Notes: a model not told the origin generated them from the sequence alone. Positions 9,046-20,346 are shown, numbered from the stretch's first letter. The stretch is 64,000 nucleotides of DNA from an uncultured Marinobacter sp. (GCF_947259545.1 NZ_CAMYMK010000002.1:372001-436000), one strand, 5' to 3'. Numbers and translations: made by a program.

Positions 9046-10734
9046 ATGGCCCGATTCAGTAACGATATACAGCCGCCATCCATATTGATCTTTGACTGGC
9101 ATGGCACGTTGGTGGATACCCACGATGCCATGTTCAGCGCCATGGAGGAGATGCTGCCGCAACTGGAGGACCTGGGGCTGGTGGAGCGGCTGTTGCCGGA
9201 GGACAAATGCCGCACCGCTGATGACGCCCGCCTGGTGCGCTATATCCGCATCTTTCGTCGGTTACACCCCCGCATACTGGCGGAACGTCGGGTGTCGCGT
9301 ACCGATATCTTCAACGCCATCTTCGGTGACGACAAGGGCGCCAAACTGATCGCCCACGAGGCTTATAATGCCTGTTACCGCAAGCATTTCGGCAAGGTGA
9401 AACCCTTCCAGCCCGGTGCCCATGACTATCTCACCGCCCTGAGGGAAATGGGCATACGCCTTGCGGTGTCCACCAACCGCAACCGCGAGTTTCTCGACAA
9501 AGAGCTGGAGACCGTGGACGAGGGTCGTTGGCAGGATCTGTTTGACGTGACCGTGTGTGCCGACGATGTCACCGAATACAAGCCGGACCCGGAAGTTATT
9601 CTCAGAGCTCTGGAAAAAGCCGGCTTACCGGTGGATCAGCGAGCCTGGTATGTGGGTGACAGTTACGTGGACATGCTGACCGCCCACAAGGCCGGGGTGG
9701 CTGGTGTATTTTATAACGGCGCGTGCTGGGAATCTGGCCGCATCGACAGTTGGTTCTCCCACCGCGATGCGCCCGTTGCGATTCTCGACAGTTTCGAGGA
9801 TCTGGTGGACCTGTTGGCCTTGCTGGAGCGGAGCGCTCCGGACGCGTTTCGTTTCTCTCCCGCAGAGGTCAGGCCTCGCCCGTTCCCACCGCCTGAGCGG
9901 CCAAAGCCGCGAGTTGAGCCGGACTGGCACCCGGCGGTGGTCAGACTGATTCGTCCGTCGGTGGTCCTGTTCGACTGGCACGCGACCCTGGTGGATACCC
10001 TGGACGCGATGTACCACGCCGTGGACGACATGCTGCCGGATTTCCACAAGCTAGAGTTGATGGATCGGATGGTGTCTCCGGAAGACAGCAAGACGCCTGA
10101 GGACGTAAAACTCGTGGCCTATGTCCGGGAGTTTGCGAGGTTGCACCCCAAGGTGAAGGCGGACCGGAAGATTTCCCGTACCGATATCTTCGAGGTGCTG
10201 TTTGGTGAGGATCACGACGCCAAGCAGATTGCTCACAGGGTCTTCAACCATCACTACCGGAAGCACTATGGCACGGTAAAGGCGTTTGAACCGAAGGTGC
10301 GGGATGTGCTGGAAGGGTTGCGCCGTCTGGACATCCAGGTGGGGGTGATTACCAACCGGGACCGGGAGTTTTTCGAGCACGAACTGGCGGCGGTGGAAGA
10401 TACCGGCTGGACGGAACTGTTTGAAGTAGACGTTTGCGGTGATGACACGCCGCTGCGCAAGCCTCATCCTGACCAGTTATTGCTGGCGGTGCAGAAACTG
10501 GATTATCCTCCCGATCCCAGTGTCTGGTATGTCGGGGACAGCACCACGGATGTGATAGCGGCCAAACGGGCAGGCATGACCTCCGTGTTCTTTAACGGGG
10601 CGCAGTGGGATCAGCCCTGGCTCAACAAGATCTTTCCCGGAACCCATAAGCATCCCGACAAACCCGATGTGGTGGTGAATGATTTCTCCGAATTCTGGGC
10701 GCTGATGCTGGCGTGTGAAATAGGACCGCCGTGA
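9046..10734 (+). CDS. Tandem HAD-superfamily protein with DxH motif I
   Basis: From the ATG at 9046 (RBS GAGGGAAGG) this is a 562-residue protein made of two similar HAD domains joined by a proline-rich linker (around residues 280-300). Both have motif I with the nucleophile Asp but His at the +2 position normally held by the acid/base Asp: D17-W-H19-G-T and D310-W-H312-A-T. Motif II (STN / ITN), motif III lysine (YKPDPE / RKPHPD) and motif IV (VGDSYVDM / VGDSTTDV) are kept in both halves. It is likely a phosphatase or another HAD hydrolase; the substrate is unknown. It is followed by a terminator. Confidence 0.8.
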   Translation: MARFSNDIQPPSILIFDWHGTLVDTHDAMFSAMEEMLPQLEDLGLVERLLPEDKCRTADDARLVRYIRIFRRLHPRILAERRVSRTDIFNAIFGDDKGAKLIAHEAYNACYRKHFGKVKPFQPGAHDYLTALREMGIRLAVSTNRNREFLDKELETVDEGRWQDLFDVTVCADDVTEYKPDPEVILRALEKAGLPVDQRAWYVGDSYVDMLTAHKAGVAGVFYNGACWESGRIDSWFSHRDAPVAILDSFEDLVDLLALLERSAPDAFRFSPAEVRPRPFPPPERPKPRVEPDWHPAVVRLIRPSVVLFDWHATLVDTLDAMYHAVDDMLPDFHKLELMDRMVSPEDSKTPEDVKLVAYVREFARLHPKVKADRKISRTDIFEVLFGEDHDAKQIAHRVFNHHYRKHYGTVKAFEPKVRDVLEGLRRLDIQVGVITNRDREFFEHELAAVEDTGWTELFEVDVCGDDTPLRKPHPDQLLLAVQKLDYPPDPSVWYVGDSTTDVIAAKRAGMTSVFFNGAQWDQPWLNKIFPGTHKHPDKPDVVVNDFSEFWALMLACEIGPP

Positions 10735-10735
10735 G

Positions 10736-10764
10736 TGTGGTGGGGCTTTTGCACCACAGCTTTT
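10736..10764 (+). terminator. Rho-independent terminator after the HAD gene
   Basis: TGTGGTG (10736-10742) pairs perfectly with CACCACA (10752-10758), followed by GCTTTT. It starts 2 bp after the HAD stop codon and separates it from the two-component operon. Confidence 0.6.
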
Positions 10765-10806
10765 AGTCCTATGCTGGCCAGCCTCAATAACAAGAAAGGT
10801 CTTCCA

Positions 10807-11523
10807 ATGTCGGATGTTAAAGCGTCGATCCTGGTCGTGGACGACGACCTGGCGATACGCGAGCTATTGCAAGAACACCTGTCCCGGGTTGGCTACGATG
10901 TGACGACAGCCGCTGATGGCGATGGCATGCGGCAACGGCTGGCGCAGTCACGGGTGGACCTGATTGTGCTTGATGTCATGTTGCCCGGGGATGATGGCTT
11001 CACGCTTTGCCGTGAAATCCGTGAGCATTCGCAGGTCCCCATCATCATGCTGACGGCAAGCTCCGATGAAACCGACCGGGTCGTCGGCCTGGAAATCGGT
11101 GCCGATGATTACCTGGCCAAACCGTTCAGTGCCCGCGAACTGCAGGCCAGGGTCAAAGCCCTGTTGCGGCGTTCGAGTTTCACCCGGGCGGACAACCCCA
11201 GGTTTGTGCGGTTTGATCGCTGGCGGTTGGACACTCTGGCCCACGAGCTCATCTCGGAAGAGGGCAGAACCACAGCGCTGTCCGGCGCTGATTTTGCCCT
11301 GTTGCAGCTTTTCCTCGCTCACCCCAACGAAGTGCTGGACCGTGACACCATTTCCGGCGTGACCCGCGGCCGCGAGTCCATGCCGCTGGACCGGGTTGTG
11401 GATGTGGCAGTCAGCCGCCTGCGCCAGCGTCTGGGGGATCAGGGGCGTAATCCCAGGCTGATCAAGACTGTGCGTGGGGCCGGGTACCTGCTGGCGGCAA
11501 CGGTGACCTATGTCGCGGAATGA
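10807..11523 (+). CDS. gltR: OmpR-family response regulator, GltR-like
   Basis: The ATG at 10807 follows AAGAAAGG and gives 238 residues: a receiver domain with the acidic pocket D12-D14 and phosphoacceptor D56 (LIVLDVMLP), K near 106 (YLAKPFS), and a C-terminal winged-helix domain ending RLIKTVRGAGYLL. The open frame extends further upstream from a GTG at 10735, but that would run through the terminator. Position next to a LamB-like porin and a sugar ABC operon matches GltR, the glucose-transport regulator of pseudomonads. The symbol is by context. Confidence 0.8.
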   Translation: MSDVKASILVVDDDLAIRELLQEHLSRVGYDVTTAADGDGMRQRLAQSRVDLIVLDVMLPGDDGFTLCREIREHSQVPIIMLTASSDETDRVVGLEIGADDYLAKPFSARELQARVKALLRRSSFTRADNPRFVRFDRWRLDTLAHELISEEGRTTALSGADFALLQLFLAHPNEVLDRDTISGVTRGRESMPLDRVVDVAVSRLRQRLGDQGRNPRLIKTVRGAGYLLAATVTYVAE

Positions 11524-12979
11524 TGCTGGGGCAAGTCGGGCCAGCGGTAAGGTCTGGCGGTTTGTGCCGTCGTCGCTCCTTGGCCGGATCCTGCTGCTGA
11601 CGCTGCTGGCCATGGGGGTTGCCCAGGTGGTCTCAAGCGTGATCTGGGTAGGCACCTTCCGGGCTCAGCAAGTGGAGGGGCTGGTCAGCACCACCCGCAA
11701 CCTCGCGTCTTCCGCCGCGGCAACCACACAGTTCTTCAAGTCGCTGCCACTGCAATACCGGCATATTGTGCTCGACCAATTGAGAGATATGGGGGGCTCC
11801 CGCTTTTTTGTCTCCCTCAACGACAAGCGCATCAATATGCGTGCGCTGCCAGACAGTGAGCGCAAGCAACTGGTCACAGAGGAAGTAAAATCGGTGCTCA
11901 GAAGCCGGCTGGGCAAATCGACCAACCTGCATGTTGAATTTGTTCACCCCGATGATCTGCGAATCCTCAATACCGAGCTGCCATTGGATGCGTTACCCAG
12001 ATCCTGGGCTCATTACGCACTGACCCTGGAGCCCATCAAACCCCCGGTGCTGGTTACTCAGGTGGAAGTGGCCGAAGGCGAGTGGTTGTATCTGGCTTCG
12101 TTGTTGCCGGCGCCCTATGTGTCACTGGATGACGAAAGCGTCCCCGGCCAGCAGATTGTCTTTATCCTGGTGATGATCGGCGTACTGTTTCCCGTGCTGG
12201 CATGGCTGGTGCGCCGCCAGACCCGTCCGTTACGTAAGCTGGCCCGTGCGGCGCGGGATCTGCCACTGGATGAATACCAGCCGCCATTGCAGGAGCAGGG
12301 CAGCGCTGAAATTGTCGCGGTTACCCGGGGGTTCAACGCCATGCGCCGGCGATTGCAAAGTTACATCAGCGACCGGGACCAACTATTTCGCGCAATCTCC
12401 CATGACCTTAAAACCCCGATAACGAGGCTGCGCCTGCGAGCCGATCTTATCGACGACGATGACATTCGCGAGCGCTTTGAAAGTGACCTTCAGGAGTTGG
12501 AGTTACTGGTTAAAGGTGCCCTGCAGAGCATGAAGGACACCGACATTCATGAGAATGTTGAGCTTGTCGATATTGACGGCATGTTGCGTCGAATGGCCGA
12601 TGCCTATGCGGGGGACAGCCCGCGTGTTGTGGTGGAGGGAAGCTGTGCAGCGTATCGCGGCAAACCCCTGGCGCTGAAACGCTGCCTGGGCAATCTGGTG
12701 GATAATGCAATCAAGTACGGGGAGACGGCGACTATCAGCGTGGAGGACTCCCCTGAACAGCTCACCATTCATGTCAGGGATTCCGGTCCGGGAATTCCGG
12801 AGGCAGAGCTTGATCGGATTTTCGAGCCCTATTACCGACTTGGTCAGGAGCACCGGCGGGGCCATGGTCTTGGTCTCGGGATTGCCCGCAACATTGCCCA
12901 GACTCATGGCGGCGATCTTGAAATAGAGAACTGGCCCGAGGGCGGCCTGGACGTGACGCTTACGCTACCCCGACATTGA
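11510..12979 (+). CDS. gtrS: Sensor histidine kinase, GtrS-like
   Basis: The 489-residue kinase overlaps the regulator gene by 14 bp. It has membrane helices near residues 22-48 and 216-236 that bracket a periplasmic sensor domain, then a HAMP domain, the H-box FRAISHDLKTPITRLRLRADL with H298, an N-box DNAIKYGE, and G-boxes DSGPGIP and GHGLGLGI. In Pseudomonas the equivalent kinase responds to glucose-derived ketoacids; the ligand here is inferred only from neighbourhood. Confidence 0.82.
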   Translation: MSRNDAGASRASGKVWRFVPSSLLGRILLLTLLAMGVAQVVSSVIWVGTFRAQQVEGLVSTTRNLASSAAATTQFFKSLPLQYRHIVLDQLRDMGGSRFFVSLNDKRINMRALPDSERKQLVTEEVKSVLRSRLGKSTNLHVEFVHPDDLRILNTELPLDALPRSWAHYALTLEPIKPPVLVTQVEVAEGEWLYLASLLPAPYVSLDDESVPGQQIVFILVMIGVLFPVLAWLVRRQTRPLRKLARAARDLPLDEYQPPLQEQGSAEIVAVTRGFNAMRRRLQSYISDRDQLFRAISHDLKTPITRLRLRADLIDDDDIRERFESDLQELELLVKGALQSMKDTDIHENVELVDIDGMLRRMADAYAGDSPRVVVEGSCAAYRGKPLALKRCLGNLVDNAIKYGETATISVEDSPEQLTIHVRDSGPGIPEAELDRIFEPYYRLGQEHRRGHGLGLGIARNIAQTHGGDLEIENWPEGGLDVTLTLPRH

Positions 12980-12984
12980 AATTG

Positions 12985-13008
12985 CCATGTAACAGCATTG
13001 TTACATGG
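12985..13008. promoter_or_regulatory. Perfect 10-4-10 inverted repeat between gtrS and the porin gene
   Basis: CCATGTAACA (12985-12994), a 4-nt GCAT spacer, then TGTTACATGG (12999-13008): a perfect 10-bp palindrome 5 bp after the kinase stop and 82 bp upstream of the porin ATG. The T tract after it is poor (GGCCTTTCCGTTT). It could be a weak terminator or the operator of the porin/ABC operon. Confidence 0.6.
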
Positions 13009-13050
13009 GCCTTTCCGTTTGATACTTTCCCCCTCCGGGTATTGCCATAG

Positions 13051-14526
<1,476 letters not shown>

Positions 14527-14565
14527 TTCTGACAAGCGTCTCCACTACAAAAACAAGGAGTCAAC

Positions 14566-15825
14566 ATGAATACGTTCAAGCGTCATCTTACAGCCCTGGC
14601 GGTCTCTGCCGCCCTGATGCCTGCAGCGGCCGTCCAGGCCGGGGAAGTCGAGGTTCTGCACTGGTGGACCGCCGGTGGTGAAGCGCGGGCTGCTGCAGCC
14701 CTGAAACAAATGATGGAAGAGCAGGGCCACAGCTGGAAAGATTTTGCGGTGGCCGGCGGTGGTGGTGAAGCCGCCATGACCGTACTGAAAACCCGGGCTG
14801 TTTCCGGTAACCCGCCTGCGGCCGCCCAGATCAAGGGCCTGGACATTCGCGAATGGGCGGAACTGGGCTTCCTGACCAGCCTGGACAGTGTTGCTGATTC
14901 CGAGAACTGGGATCAGCTCATTCCGCCCATGATTTCCGATGTCATGAAGTACGAAGGTGAATACGTGGCTGTGCCGGTGAACGTGCATCGGGTGAACTGG
15001 TTGTGGGTGAATCCGGAGGTCATGAAGGATGTCGGCGTTGAAGTCCCCACCACACTGGATGAGTTCTTCGAAGTGGCCGACAAGCTCCAGGCTGCGGGAT
15101 ACATTCCCCTGGCGCACGGTGGCCAGCCCTGGCAGGACGCGACCGTGTTCGATGCAGTGGCGATCGCACAGCTGGGCCCCGAGGATTACCGCAAGGCGTT
15201 TGTAGACCACGATATGGACGTGATTAACAGCGGCAAGATGGAAGAGGTCTTCGCGCAGTTTGCCAGGGTAATGAGCTACGTCGATGACGATGCCGCGGGT
15301 CGCGACTGGAACACCGCCACGGGCATGGTGATTCGTGGTGAGGCGGCCATGCAGATCATGGGTGACTGGGCCAAGGGTGAATTTTCCGCTGCCGGGCTGA
15401 CGCCGGGAGAGGATTACCTGTGCGCCCCAGCTCCGGGCACCACCGGGCGGTTCACTTTCAACGTGGACTCCTTCGCCATGTTCAGCCTGACAGAGGATGA
15501 GGACATCAAGGCGCAGAAGGATCTGGCACGTACCATTCTGGAACCCGAATTCCAGACCCTGTTCAACCAGAACAAGGGCTCCATTCCGGTTCGTACTGAC
15601 ATGGATATGAGCGCGTTTGATATCTGTGCTCAGGCGTCGATGGAGACGTTCAAGACCAGTGCCGACGATGGCGGCCTGGTGCCAAGCTTCTCCCATGGCC
15701 TGGCGACCACCAGCTACATCCAGGGCCAGATCTTCGATGTGGTCACCAATTTCGTCAACTCCAACAACCCAGACCCGGCAAAAACCACGGACCAGTTGGC
15801 AGCCGCCATCAAGTCCGCAATGTAA
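14566..15825 (+). CDS. gtsA: Sugar ABC transporter substrate-binding protein
   Basis: The 419-residue protein has a signal peptide ending [13 protein letters not shown], a motif common to group 1 sugar-binding proteins, plus a C-terminal region with SIPVRTDMD and TSYIQG. It fits the glucose/mannose-binding GtsA/GltB proteins of pseudomonads. An AAGGAG RBS precedes the ATG. Two permease genes and an ATPase follow in the same direction. Glucose as substrate is an inference from gene order with the GltR/GtrS-like pair and the porin. Confidence 0.85.
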   Translation: MNTFKRHLTALAVSAALMPAAAVQAGEVEVLHWWTAGGEARAAAALKQMMEEQGHSWKDFAVAGGGGEAAMTVLKTRAVSGNPPAAAQIKGLDIREWAELGFLTSLDSVADSENWDQLIPPMISDVMKYEGEYVAVPVNVHRVNWLWVNPEVMKDVGVEVPTTLDEFFEVADKLQAAGYIPLAHGGQPWQDATVFDAVAIAQLGPEDYRKAFVDHDMDVINSGKMEEVFAQFARVMSYVDDDAAGRDWNTATGMVIRGEAAMQIMGDWAKGEFSAAGLTPGEDYLCAPAPGTTGRFTFNVDSFAMFSLTEDEDIKAQKDLARTILEPEFQTLFNQNKGSIPVRTDMDMSAFDICAQASMETFKTSADDGGLVPSFSHGLATTSYIQGQIFDVVTNFVNSNNPDPAKTTDQLAAAIKSAM

Positions 15826-15879
15826 TGCCGTACCAGGCCGCCTGCCGGGCGGCCCTGGGGTTTATTCGGAGGAATTCTC

Positions 15880-16806
15880 ATGGAACACACTCAAAGTCGC
15901 CCTGCCGGGGTGGCCAGGGCACCGTCTGGCCTGATGGACGGCCTGCAGCGCTGGCTACCCAAGCTTGTGGTGGCGCCAACGTTCATCCTGATCGGCATTG
16001 GTATCTATGGCTACATGCTATGGACGGGCGTGCTGTCGTTTACCAATTCCAGCTTCCTGCCCAGCTATGATTTCGTCGGCCTTGCGCAGTACGCCAAGCT
16101 GATGGAGAGCGAGCGCTGGCTGGTCGCGTCCCGGAATCTCGCCATCTTTGGCGGGCTGTTCATCGGCATCTGCCTGCTGATTGGTGTGGTGCTGGCCATT
16201 TTCCTGGACCAGCGTATCCGCCAGGAAGGCGCCATCCGCACCATCTATCTCTACCCCATGGCGCTGTCGATGATTGTGACGGGCACGGTCTGGCGGTGGA
16301 TTCTGAACCCGCGCCTGGGCCTGGAAAAGCTGATGCACGACTGGGGCTGGACCTCCTTCAGCTTCGACTGGCTGGTGAATTCCGACTTTGCCATTTACAC
16401 CATTGTGATGGCGGCGGTATGGCAGGCCTCAGGCTTTGTCATGGCGCTGTTCCTGGCCGGCCTGCGAGGTGTTGATTCGTCCATCATTCGCGCAGCACGG
16501 GTGGATGGTGCCAGTCTGCCGGTCATCTACTGGAAAATTATCCTGCCTTCCCTGCGGCCGGTGTTCTTCAGCTCGGTGATGGTGCTGGCCCACATCGCCA
16601 TCAAGAGTTTTGATCTGGTCATGGCCATGACGGCGGGTGGCCCGGGCTATTCCACCGACCTGCCTGCGGTATTCATGTACGCCCACACCTTTACCCGCGG
16701 CCAGATGGGCCTGGGCTCTGCCAGCGCCATGCTGATGCTGGGCGCCATTCTCGCCCTGCTGGTGCCTTACCTGTATTCCGAACTGAGGGAGAAGCGCCAT
16801 GACTGA
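15880..16806 (+). CDS. gtsB: Sugar ABC transporter permease (MalF type)
   Basis: The 308-residue protein has six predicted membrane helices and the inner-membrane EAA loop at about residues 204-222 (IRAARVDGASLPVIYWKIILP), which contacts the ATPase. It starts with an ATG after GGAGGAATTCTC and ends 4 codons into the next permease gene with an 8-bp overlap, so the pair is co-translated. It forms the pore together with the downstream MalG-type protein. Confidence 0.9.
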   Translation: MEHTQSRPAGVARAPSGLMDGLQRWLPKLVVAPTFILIGIGIYGYMLWTGVLSFTNSSFLPSYDFVGLAQYAKLMESERWLVASRNLAIFGGLFIGICLLIGVVLAIFLDQRIRQEGAIRTIYLYPMALSMIVTGTVWRWILNPRLGLEKLMHDWGWTSFSFDWLVNSDFAIYTIVMAAVWQASGFVMALFLAGLRGVDSSIIRAARVDGASLPVIYWKIILPSLRPVFFSSVMVLAHIAIKSFDLVMAMTAGGPGYSTDLPAVFMYAHTFTRGQMGLGSASAMLMLGAILALLVPYLYSELREKRHD

Positions 16807-17668
16807 TGTCATTCGTACCGGCTTTCGACCCAGCCGCATCGCCATCTACGGGGTACTGCTGCTGGCGTGCCTGGTGTACCTGATTCCGCTGATCGTTATG
16901 TTGATCACCAGCTTCAAGACACCCATGGATATCCGCACCGGTAACCTTCTGGCCCTGCCGACCGACTGGACGGTCGTGGGCTGGACCAAAGCCTGGTCCG
17001 AGGCCTGCACCGGTGTGCAATGCAACGGAGTGAGTGGCTACTTCTGGAACTCGTTCAAGATGACCGTACCAGCGGTGCTGATCTCCACACTGTTGGGCGC
17101 CTTTAACGGATACGTGTTGTCCAAGTGGAAGTTCAAGGGCTCTGACCTGATGTTTGGCATGTTGCTGTTTGGCTGCTTTGTGCCATTCCAGGTCGTCCTG
17201 CTGCCCATGGCGGCCACCCTGGGCAAGCTGGGTCTGGCGAACACCACGGCCGGTCTGGTGCTGGTCCACGTGATCTACGGGGTGGCGTTCACCACGCTGT
17301 TTTTCCGTAACTATTACGTGGCCATACCTGACGCCCTGGTGAAGGCCGCTCGGCTGGACGGTGCCGGCTTTTTCACCATCTTTTTCCGCATCCTGCTGCC
17401 CATGTCCACACCGATCTTCATGGTGTCGCTGATCTGGCAGTTCACCCAGATATGGAACGACTTCCTGTTCGGCGTGGTCTTCGCCAGTGGCGACAGCCAG
17501 CCGATAACGGTCGCCCTGAACAATCTGGTGAACACCAGCACCGGGGTGAAGGAATACAACGTGGATATGGCGGCCGCCATGATCGCCGCACTGCCAACGC
17601 TGGTGGTGTACATCGTGGCAGGCAAGTACTTTATACGCGGCCTGACGGCCGGCTCGGTTAAGGGGTAA
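16799..17668 (+). CDS. gtsC: Sugar ABC transporter permease (MalG type)
   Basis: This 289-residue protein has six membrane helices, an EAA loop KAARLDGAGFFTIFFRILLP near residues 180-200, and the MalG-like C-terminus YFIRGLTAGSVKG. It overlaps the MalF-type gene by 8 bp and precedes the ATPase by 7 bp. A Cys pair (EACTGVQCNGVSG) lies in the first periplasmic loop. Confidence 0.9.
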   Translation: MTDVIRTGFRPSRIAIYGVLLLACLVYLIPLIVMLITSFKTPMDIRTGNLLALPTDWTVVGWTKAWSEACTGVQCNGVSGYFWNSFKMTVPAVLISTLLGAFNGYVLSKWKFKGSDLMFGMLLFGCFVPFQVVLLPMAATLGKLGLANTTAGLVLVHVIYGVAFTTLFFRNYYVAIPDALVKAARLDGAGFFTIFFRILLPMSTPIFMVSLIWQFTQIWNDFLFGVVFASGDSQPITVALNNLVNTSTGVKEYNVDMAAAMIAALPTLVVYIVAGKYFIRGLTAGSVKG

Positions 17669-17675
17669 AACAACA

Positions 17676-18794
17676 ATGTCACAACTTGAACTGCGGGATA
17701 TCCGCAAGACCTACACAGGGGCCCTGGACGAGACCCTCAAGGGTATCAATATTGACATCGCATCCGGTGAATTCCTGACCCTCGTCGGGCCATCGGGCTG
17801 TGGTAAATCCACGCTGATGAACAGCATTGCCGGCCTGGAATCCATTACCGGTGGTTCGATTGTGGTGAATGGCAGGGACATATCGGGCATGGAGCCGAAG
17901 GATCGGGACATCGCCATGGTGTTCCAGTCTTACGCCCTGTACCCCACCATGTCGGTGCGCGAGAACATTGCCTTCGGACTGAAGATTCGCGGTATGCCGA
18001 AAGAGGAGATCCGTCAGGAGGTGGAGCGCGTGGCCGATTTGCTGCAGATCTCCCCATTGCTGGATAAAAAGCCGGCACGGCTATCCGGTGGTCAGCAGCA
18101 GCGGGTGGCCATGGGGCGCGCATTGGCCAGACGGCCCAAAATCTACCTGTTCGACGAACCGCTTTCCAACCTGGATGCCAAGCTGCGGGTGGAGATGCGC
18201 ACCGAGATCAAGAAGCTGCACCAGCGCCTGAGAACCACCATTGTGTACGTCACCCATGACCAGATAGAAGCCATGACCCTGGCAGACCGGATTGCCGTGC
18301 TCAAGGATGGCGAGTTACAGCAACTGGGCACACCAAAGGAAGTGTATGACACCCCGGAGAACCTGTTCGTGGCGAGCTTTATGGGCTCGCCGTCCATGAG
18401 CTTTATTGAGGTGGCGATCGAGAGGTCGGAGGCTGGCCTGTCAGTTACGGTTGAAGGTAGCGATGGCCGCACGCTGGCTCTGCCAGTGCCGGCTTATCTG
18501 GAGAGTTGGGCCGGTAAACGGGTGGTGCTTGGCATCCGTCCGGAGCACATAAGCCAGCCGGACGATCAGAAGACGGATCATCCGATGGTGACCAGTGGCC
18601 GGTTCAAGGTAGAGGTCACCGAACCGACCGGGCCGGACGTACTCGCGGTTATCCGCCTCAATGATACGGATGTGCAATGCCGGCTGGATGCGGAGCACCC
18701 GGTGAACTGGGGCGAGGAGGCCGATCTGATGTTCGACATGCGAAAAGTCGTGTTCTTCGACCCGGAAAGTGAGAAACGCATTCGTCCGCAGTAG
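17676..18794 (+). CDS. gtsD: Sugar ABC transporter ATP-binding protein (MalK/UgpC type)
   Basis: The 372-residue ATPase has Walker A GPSGCGKS at residues 38-45, signature LSGGQQQRVAMGRAL, Walker B IYLFDEPLSNLD, H-loop VTHDQ, and a C-terminal regulatory OB-fold (TOBE) domain with GIRPEHI. This domain set is typical of the CUT1 sugar family. It closes the five-gene uptake operon and is convergent with the photolyase gene, 19 bp away. Confidence 0.92.
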   Translation: MSQLELRDIRKTYTGALDETLKGINIDIASGEFLTLVGPSGCGKSTLMNSIAGLESITGGSIVVNGRDISGMEPKDRDIAMVFQSYALYPTMSVRENIAFGLKIRGMPKEEIRQEVERVADLLQISPLLDKKPARLSGGQQQRVAMGRALARRPKIYLFDEPLSNLDAKLRVEMRTEIKKLHQRLRTTIVYVTHDQIEAMTLADRIAVLKDGELQQLGTPKEVYDTPENLFVASFMGSPSMSFIEVAIERSEAGLSVTVEGSDGRTLALPVPAYLESWAGKRVVLGIRPEHISQPDDQKTDHPMVTSGRFKVEVTEPTGPDVLAVIRLNDTDVQCRLDAEHPVNWGEEADLMFDMRKVVFFDPESEKRIRPQ

Positions 18795-18813
18795 AACTGG
18801 CAGGGCTCCCGGT

Positions 18814-20346
18814 TCAGAGTTGCTCCAGCTGTGCCAATAATGTGTTGGCGCGGTGGAGCAACGCCTCCCGCCTCTCCGGTTTCTGCTTGTCCCAGTTCCG
18901 GTACATCATGCCCATGCGGGGATTGCTGGCAAAGTCGTCCCGGTGGCGGTCGATGAAATGCCAGTAAAGGGCGTTGAACGGGCAGGCATCCTCTTCTGTG
19001 GATTTGTTCACGTTGTAGTGGCAGTTGCTGCAATGATCAGACATCCGCTGGATGTACTTGCCGCTGGCGGCGTAGGGTTTGGAGCCCAGGTAGCCGCCAT
19101 CAGCGTGCATCACCATGCCGAGTACATTGGGTAGCTCGACCCAGTCATAGGCATCGGCGTACACCGCCAGGTACCAGTCACAGATCTCCTCCGGTTGGAC
19201 GCCGGCCAGCAGCGCAAAATTACCGGTGACCATCAGCCGCTGGATATGGTGGGCGTAGGCGTTGCGGCGGGTGGCATCAATGGCCTTGTGCATGCATCGC
19301 ATCTTTGTTTCCCCCGTCCAGTAGAACCAGGGCAGGGCGCGAGTATTGCCGAGGCGGTTTTCCTGAGCATACCCCGGCATATTCAGCCAGTAGATCCCCC
19401 GCACAAACTCCCGCCACCCCAGAATCTGCCGGATAAAACCCTCTACCGCATTGATCGGCGCCCGCCCGGAATACCAGGCCTGGGCAGCGGCTTCACATAC
19501 GGCCAACGGGTCAAGCAGACCGCAGTTGATGTAGGGAGATAGAATGGAATGAAACAGCCAGTCCTCATTATCGGACATGGCGTCCTGAAAATCGCCGAAG
19601 CAAGGCAGTGCGAAATCGATGAAGTAGTCCAGGGCCTGCTCCGCGTCTTCCGGCGTCACGGCAAAGTGGAAGTCCTCGGTGGTGCCAAAGTGATCGGAAA
19701 AATGCCTCTCCACCAGTTCAATCACCTCCTGCGTCACCTCATCCGGCTCCACACGGAAGGGTGCGGGAGCCGGCGGCTTGCCGGCCCATTTGCGCCGGTT
19801 GTCCGCATCGAAATTCCACTGCCCACCTTCGGGCTTTCCATCAGGAGTCATCAATAACCCAGTTTTTCGCCGCATTTCCCGGTAGAAGAACTCCATTCGA
19901 AGCTGTTTGCGACCTTTTGCCCAATCCGCGAACTCCTGCTTGCTGGCAATAAACCGGGTATCCGAACGGATCTCCACTGGCACTCCCATCCGTTCCTGCC
20001 ACTGACCGATCTGCTCATGCAGCCGCCATTCGCCGCATTCGGTGGTGATCACTCTATCCGCGCCGGTTTCTGTGAGCTGACCGGCGATAACCGCTTCCAG
20101 GCTCTGGGCATCGTTTTGCGGGTGGTAGGTCTGGTAATGAACCTGCCAGCCATCGGCTTCCAGGCGCTGTGCGAAATGGCGCATGGCGCTAAACAGCAAC
20201 ACCAGTTTTTTCTTGTGGTGATTGGTGTAACTGGCCTCATCATGGGCCTCTGCCATTACGATCCTGTCCCGTTTCCGGTCGCCGTTTTCGAGGGCGCTGA
20301 TGTGGGTGGTCAGCTGGTCGCCGAGAATCAGAATAAGGTTTGGCAT
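18814..20346 (-). CDS. FeS-type (6-4) photolyase / cryptochrome-related protein
   Basis: The start is set at the ATG at 20346, giving 510 residues beginning MPNLILILGDQL as in the family; a longer open frame to 20616 would run through a hairpin repeat. The C-terminal half has KMRC, then 88 residues later C-SN-C, and 13 residues further DAC: the spacing (88, 3, 13) matches the four [4Fe-4S] ligands of Agrobacterium PhrB. Such proteins bind FAD and 6,7-dimethyl-8-ribityllumazine and repair (6-4) photoproducts. It is divergent from hemN and convergent with gtsD. Confidence 0.9.
   Translation of the reverse strand: MPNLILILGDQLTTHISALENGDRKRDRIVMAEAHDEASYTNHHKKKLVLLFSAMRHFAQRLEADGWQVHYQTYHPQNDAQSLEAVIAGQLTETGADRVITTECGEWRLHEQIGQWQERMGVPVEIRSDTRFIASKQEFADWAKGRKQLRMEFFYREMRRKTGLLMTPDGKPEGGQWNFDADNRRKWAGKPPAPAPFRVEPDEVTQEVIELVERHFSDHFGTTEDFHFAVTPEDAEQALDYFIDFALPCFGDFQDAMSDNEDWLFHSILSPYINCGLLDPLAVCEAAAQAWYSGRAPINAVEGFIRQILGWREFVRGIYWLNMPGYAQENRLGNTRALPWFYWTGETKMRCMHKAIDATRRNAYAHHIQRLMVTGNFALLAGVQPEEICDWYLAVYADAYDWVELPNVLGMVMHADGGYLGSKPYAASGKYIQRMSDHCSNCHYNVNKSTEEDACPFNALYWHFIDRHRDDFASNPRMGMMYRNWDKQKPERREALLHRANTLLAQLEQL

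Noticed and set aside
10735-10806. Longer GTG start for the GltR-like regulator
   Set aside because: It would start inside the terminator hairpin of the HAD gene; the ATG at 10807 has an RBS and fits the family N-terminus.
14545-15696. Long antisense ORF opposite the sugar-binding protein gene (and similar ones opposite narG, norB, nosR)
   Set aside because: These are GC-driven shadow frames with His/Gln/Arg-rich, low-hydrophobic-pattern translations and no RBS; the sense genes are clearly real.
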